NCBI GenBank assembly: GCA_035048815.1
Contig: JAUCBN010000006.1
Coordinates: 19,793,001 to 19,857,000 of the forward strand
Length of the DNA stretch: 64,000 nucleotides
Origin: Abelmoschus esculentus
Lineage: Eukaryota; Streptophyta; Magnoliopsida; Malvales; Malvaceae
Direction of reading: 5' to 3'
Part shown: one piece after another, positions 59,970-64,000 of the stretch
Layout of the letters: each line of letters opens with the position of its first letter
Position numbering within the stretch: position 1 is the first letter of the stretch
Notes under the pieces: model-generated
The model's input: the letters and a program-made list of their open reading frames with translations, nothing else
What the model was told of the DNA's origin: nothing
Databases searched by the model: none
Made by a program: the position numbers and the translations under genes

Positions 59970-62880
59970 GCTACATCATATGCCTATAAAAAGTGTAAAT
60001 AAATCTGTCTGTGGATGTGTAAATTAATCCCACTGTTGTTTTAACATTTGAAATATTAATCCACTGCTGAAGACTTGAAAAGGCACTTTGCATTAATTAT
60101 GTCCATACATGAAAAATGCATGTCATACATCCCTGATGGGACTGCATAGTTCATTGTTACTTGAAGGCAACTGTCTTCAACCTTTTTCTTCTGAGTGATG
60201 GTTTAAAGCTAGTATCCTGATTCCTGACATTTGATTGAGTCTAGAAATTGTCTGATTTTGAAGAATAAATCGTGACTAAACATGGGTTTGATTCATCTTG
60301 TCAGCTTTTTGATGGATTTAGCTTTGGCGGTGGATAAGAAACCATGACCCTGCAGGCTTTTTGCAAGTGGGGTTTATCTATAGTTATTCATCTTTGGTAA
60401 AAGACGACATATTTCTAAACTATTTCTAAGCTTATTTAATTTTTAGTTCGATTTTATTATAATCATTAAATTTTTTAATACGATCTTTTTAGCGTTTTGC
60501 TTTTTAATTAAAAATAATAAATTATATCAATTATTACTCAATTTTTTCTTAAAATTATTTTGGTCATTAAAATTTAAAATTTTAATTTAATAATCATAAC
60601 TTATTTAGAATATCATCTTCTTTAATTGGTATTGTATTTCATTTTATAAATTAGAGAGATAAATCACTTAAAAAACTAATTTTTCACCCAACCTAAAAGT
60701 TATGATTTTTAGTTTTTAGGTGAAAATCGCTTTTGAGTATGAAGTTATTTTTAATTATTAATATTAATATTAATATTAAATATTAAAATAATATTATAAA
60801 ATATAATAATTATTAATGTATTAAAAATATTTAGTTATATTACAATAATATAAAAATGCATAGTTATCAAAATTTAATATTTAATTATTTAGATACATTT
60901 AAAGTTTATATTATATATAAAAAATCATTAATGAATTTTCATGTTTGTTATATTTTTATCATTAATATTGATTTATTTTATACATAATAATTTTAATAAA
61001 TTTAATTGTAATAAATTAAAACATCATTTATGTTTAATTTTTTTTATTTTAAAATATCAATGAATATTTTATTTTTTAAAATATTTTTGATAATAATGTA
61101 AAACACTAAAATTTTATAATTGATTTTTTAAAACCAATTTTAAAATTACTTCTTCAAAAATAATATCAAACTGATTTGTGTTACATTCGTTGACATAGAA
61201 GAATTAAAACTCGTATCTTATCTCTTTTTAAGACCTCATGATAGAGGAATATGTTCTAATTTAACCTAAGAAAAAATTAAAGTTGTTCTATCTTAGTCAT
61301 TAAAAGATAGGGTTGTAAAGTTATTTCTTTGTCTTTAAAAAGAAGAATTCATTAGTGAATTGAAATTTTTTTAGTGTGGATGCTAACGTAGTAGATGTAG
61401 ACTTTAGTTGACAAGGTCAAATTATTCTAAAATCGTTCGTTATTTATATTTTTATTTCTTAACTTTACAAGTTTTTATACAAAAATTATTTTTAATATTA
61501 TATCTTCAGACAATTTTATAATAATTTTAGACATTTACTTTTTTGAAATTTTAATACTTATTTTGGGAATGTAGCAATTAATAGAATATTTATCTTTGAA
61601 TAAAATTCTGCTATAGAATATATTTTGTGCATGCACTAACTTTTATATTCTTTATAGAATTATAAGACGAATGTGTTTGAAATAAATAAGGTTAAAGATT
61701 TTATGATAATAGGTTGGGTTTAATGTCTAAGTATTAAATTCAAGTTGAGGATATTATAGAGAAAAATGTTGAGTATGCGTATATTCCCGAGGTTATGACA
61801 ATGAACCTTACTTAAAGTTATGTTTTTGAGGTTGTGTAACATCAGAGACTTACTCTAGGTTTATGGTATGATGCATATAGTTACTATGTGATATTGATGC
61901 ATCCATAGTTAATTGTCATATGTTTAGATAACTAGAGGCAGCATTGAATGTTTAAACATATGTCATGTCATCATCTTTATCTACATGCTCATATTTATGA
62001 TTTGCATGGAGAATAGTAGAATGAAAGTGTATCTATTAAGCTTTGTTAACTCAACGTTTAGATTAGTTATTTTCGTTCGTAGGTTAGTAGGTTGGCATGT
62101 GCATTGAAGGATCACTATAGGAGTATTTTTTTTAGTATCAACTTGTTTAGAATACAATACTTAGATTTATTAGGTCTATATATTTTTAGGACCTTATGTT
62201 CCATATTGTAACTTGTATTTTGGATTTATATTGTTGAGTTGAATGATATTAGATTATATTTTAAATAGAATTGGATTAAATTAGGTGAAATTTTATAATA
62301 ACGATTTAAGCATAAGACCTAAATATAACATTCAGATTAAGAGTTTACACATTATAAAGAAAAAAACATTATTCTCTTAAGAGATCTAGGTTAAAGCAAC
62401 TATATTTGTAAGACTTGCAATACCTTTTTATTAACAGTTAATTAAAACGACAATAACCACATTAAGAATACTAAAAAATACTTTTTAAATTTATTCAAAT
62501 ATTCGAAAAATAATTTAAGTTAAATCAAATTCAAATAATAATATTCAATAAAATAAAGATTCAAATTCAAAAATTACCTATCCATCCTTCACCATTTTCT
62601 TTCTCTCCTATCCCAATTTTTATTACATTGGGCCACCTCCATCAAAAACCAACCCATCTAAGCCCAAAAGCGGAGTTTTGGTCACATATTCAAAAACCCA
62701 TTGAAGCTCTCCTTATCCTCAACCTAAGAAGACTCAGAATAAGCGGACAGCGACAAATTCTCTTTCCTTAAAAAAATAGGTCAAGTCTGCTGTTAACAAA
62801 TAAGAGACTTACACGTATGTTTTTATTCAATTACTGTAGAAATGTAAAAAATAAATACCTACAATCTTTGGTTTGATGGT
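59970..62880. other. Intergenic, mostly AT-rich
   Basis: After the UBC5 3'UTR there is no coding signal. 60640-61170 has cgcttttgagtatgaagtta and, inverted, acttcttcaaaaataa ends around an AT-rich middle, perhaps a MITE. 61740-62300 is less AT-rich and repeat-like but gave no protein trace. Confidence 0.45.
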
Positions 62881-64000
62881 AACCAATAGATAATCTCTTT
62901 TTCATCTCCCAGAAATCCTCTGTTTTCTTCTTCATCTGATCCATCGTTTGGTAAATTCACCGCCATCGATTTCCTTCAAGTTTTAATCCATTTTGAAGCT
63001 TCTATTTCCCTGTAACTAGTTTTATTTACCATTTCCCTTGAATTTTCCTGTCCATATTTTTTTTTTGTTTTTTTTCCATATATGATATATTTATCCTGAT
63101 ATACATTTTTTTATAAGAACCTTGCTGTGTGTGGCTATGTTAAAAGTGCGCTGTGTTTCTCTTGTGGGTTATTTCTGATTTAGGGTTTTAGCATCACTCT
63201 GGGTATCTATTATTTCTGTCAAAGAAACTTTTTTGGGGGATTAAAGTTGTATTTGTGATTGATTATTCTTTCTCATGGTGAATCGGTATAGTTTATAAAA
63301 TATAGGAGCGTTGCTATTGATATTTTGAATGGCTCGGTTGATTCTTCCTTGCAAAAGTTCGTGTTTGGCAAGGAGCAGCCTTTTGGGTTTGATCTCTTCT
63401 GTTCCTGTGATTATCCGCAACTCATCTTATCTTTTATGAATATCTCTTTGTTTGCTTCTATGGGTTTTCGTTGTTAGCCATTGAAAGTAGTGATTCTGAA
63501 TTTACTATAAGGATTACATTGCAAGATTGTGAAATGACAGTGGACTGTTAGGAAAGACTTTTTGAGATTTTGTTTTATGGGATTCATTGACTCAATTGTT
63601 GTCATTCTCCCCTATAAATTGTATGTTTTTTCTTTCCCCTATCAGAATTCAGTTTATTTTCTCCAAAACTTATATATGAATATCACCTGTACACATTGCT
63701 AGGTTTCTTGACATGTTAGCTTTTGCATATGCAATTGTATGTACTATTACTGGTAGTTAGAACTTTGAACCTTGAAAGGAGATTATGAAATGCCAAATTT
63801 GGCAGGATGGATTGTTTTAAGTATTTATCTGTTGTTTGCTTTGCTTCAGGTTAAAAGGAGTGTTTGTTCAGTGAAGAACATCTCTGGGTATAAGCGTTTC
63901 CCTGCACTAGAGGTTTGTTCATTATGTTTGTTCTGATATAATGTACTGGATTATTTTTCTGGATTATGATTTTTTTGATCTTACCATCATGCATTTATAG
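62880..64000 (+). other. Possible 5' end of a gene leaving the window
   Basis: A pyrimidine-rich leader (62890-62950) ends in a good donor ATCGTTTG/GTAAAT. A second exon-like block, 63851-63912, has a strong acceptor TTTGCTTCAG and a donor GAG/GTTTGT and is open in one frame only (KRSVCSVKNISGYKRFPALE). An ATG at 63330 gives MARLILPCKSSCLARSSLLG and onward, a Ser/Arg/Leu-rich start like an organelle presequence, but no good donor joins it to the next exon. The product is not recognised. Confidence 0.35.

Overview
The window is nuclear DNA from a dicot plant. It has AT-rich intergenic stretches, genes split into many short exons by GT-AG (and two GC-AG) introns, and dense small transposable elements. 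Clusters of GTATCGATAC-like repeats and a Ty3/gypsy fragment suggest a rosid, perhaps Malvaceae (cotton/cacao relatives). That placement is an inference from style and is not proven. No CRISPR array, operon, rRNA or convincing tRNA gene is present.

Five complete protein genes can be read exon by exon. (1) 5326-9163, minus: a 528-aa plant UBX-domain protein like PUX11, with a 5'UTR intron. (2) 22099-36432, plus: an 18-exon, 732-aa plastid acyl-activating enzyme of the AAE15/AAE16 type (long-chain acyl-ACP synthetase), with a 5.1-kb first intron full of repeats. (3) 40799-43296, minus: a 625-aa BELL-class TALE homeodomain protein whose N-terminus, SKY/BELL region and C-terminus all point to BEL1. 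(4) 48604-54896, plus: a 15-exon beta-adaptin, the large subunit of an AP-1/AP-2 clathrin adaptor. (5) 57539-59969, plus: a 184-aa ubiquitin-conjugating enzyme of the UBC4/5/6 group with an acidic tail. A sixth gene may begin near 62.9 kb and run off the right edge. These are unrelated housekeeping or developmental genes lying side by side. PUX11 (a predicted p97/CDC48 adaptor) and UBC5 both belong to the ubiquitin system, but nothing here shows they work together.

Between the genes lie transposon remains: hAT-type and Mutator-type foldback MITEs (9.7-11.8 kb, 18.2-19.2 kb); a decayed hAT transposase (15.8-19.4 kb) split by two later insertions; a possible solo copia LTR (19.65-19.89 kb); a one-frame RNase H relic of a LINE (38.9-39.3 kb); and the 3' half of a minus-strand Ty3/gypsy element (45.2-48.2 kb) that stops about 400 bp before the beta-adaptin ATG. 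Other regions of more than 300 bp without genes are AT-rich with no recognisable coding signal.

The most unusual observations are: a series of four hairpin repeats with different but still complementary stems in the noncoding part of the gypsy element; two GC-AG introns, one inside the BEL1 homeobox and one in the AAE gene next to a copied piece of exon; three 48-bp tandem repeats that begin inside the AAE stop codon; and the nested hAT/MITE stack.
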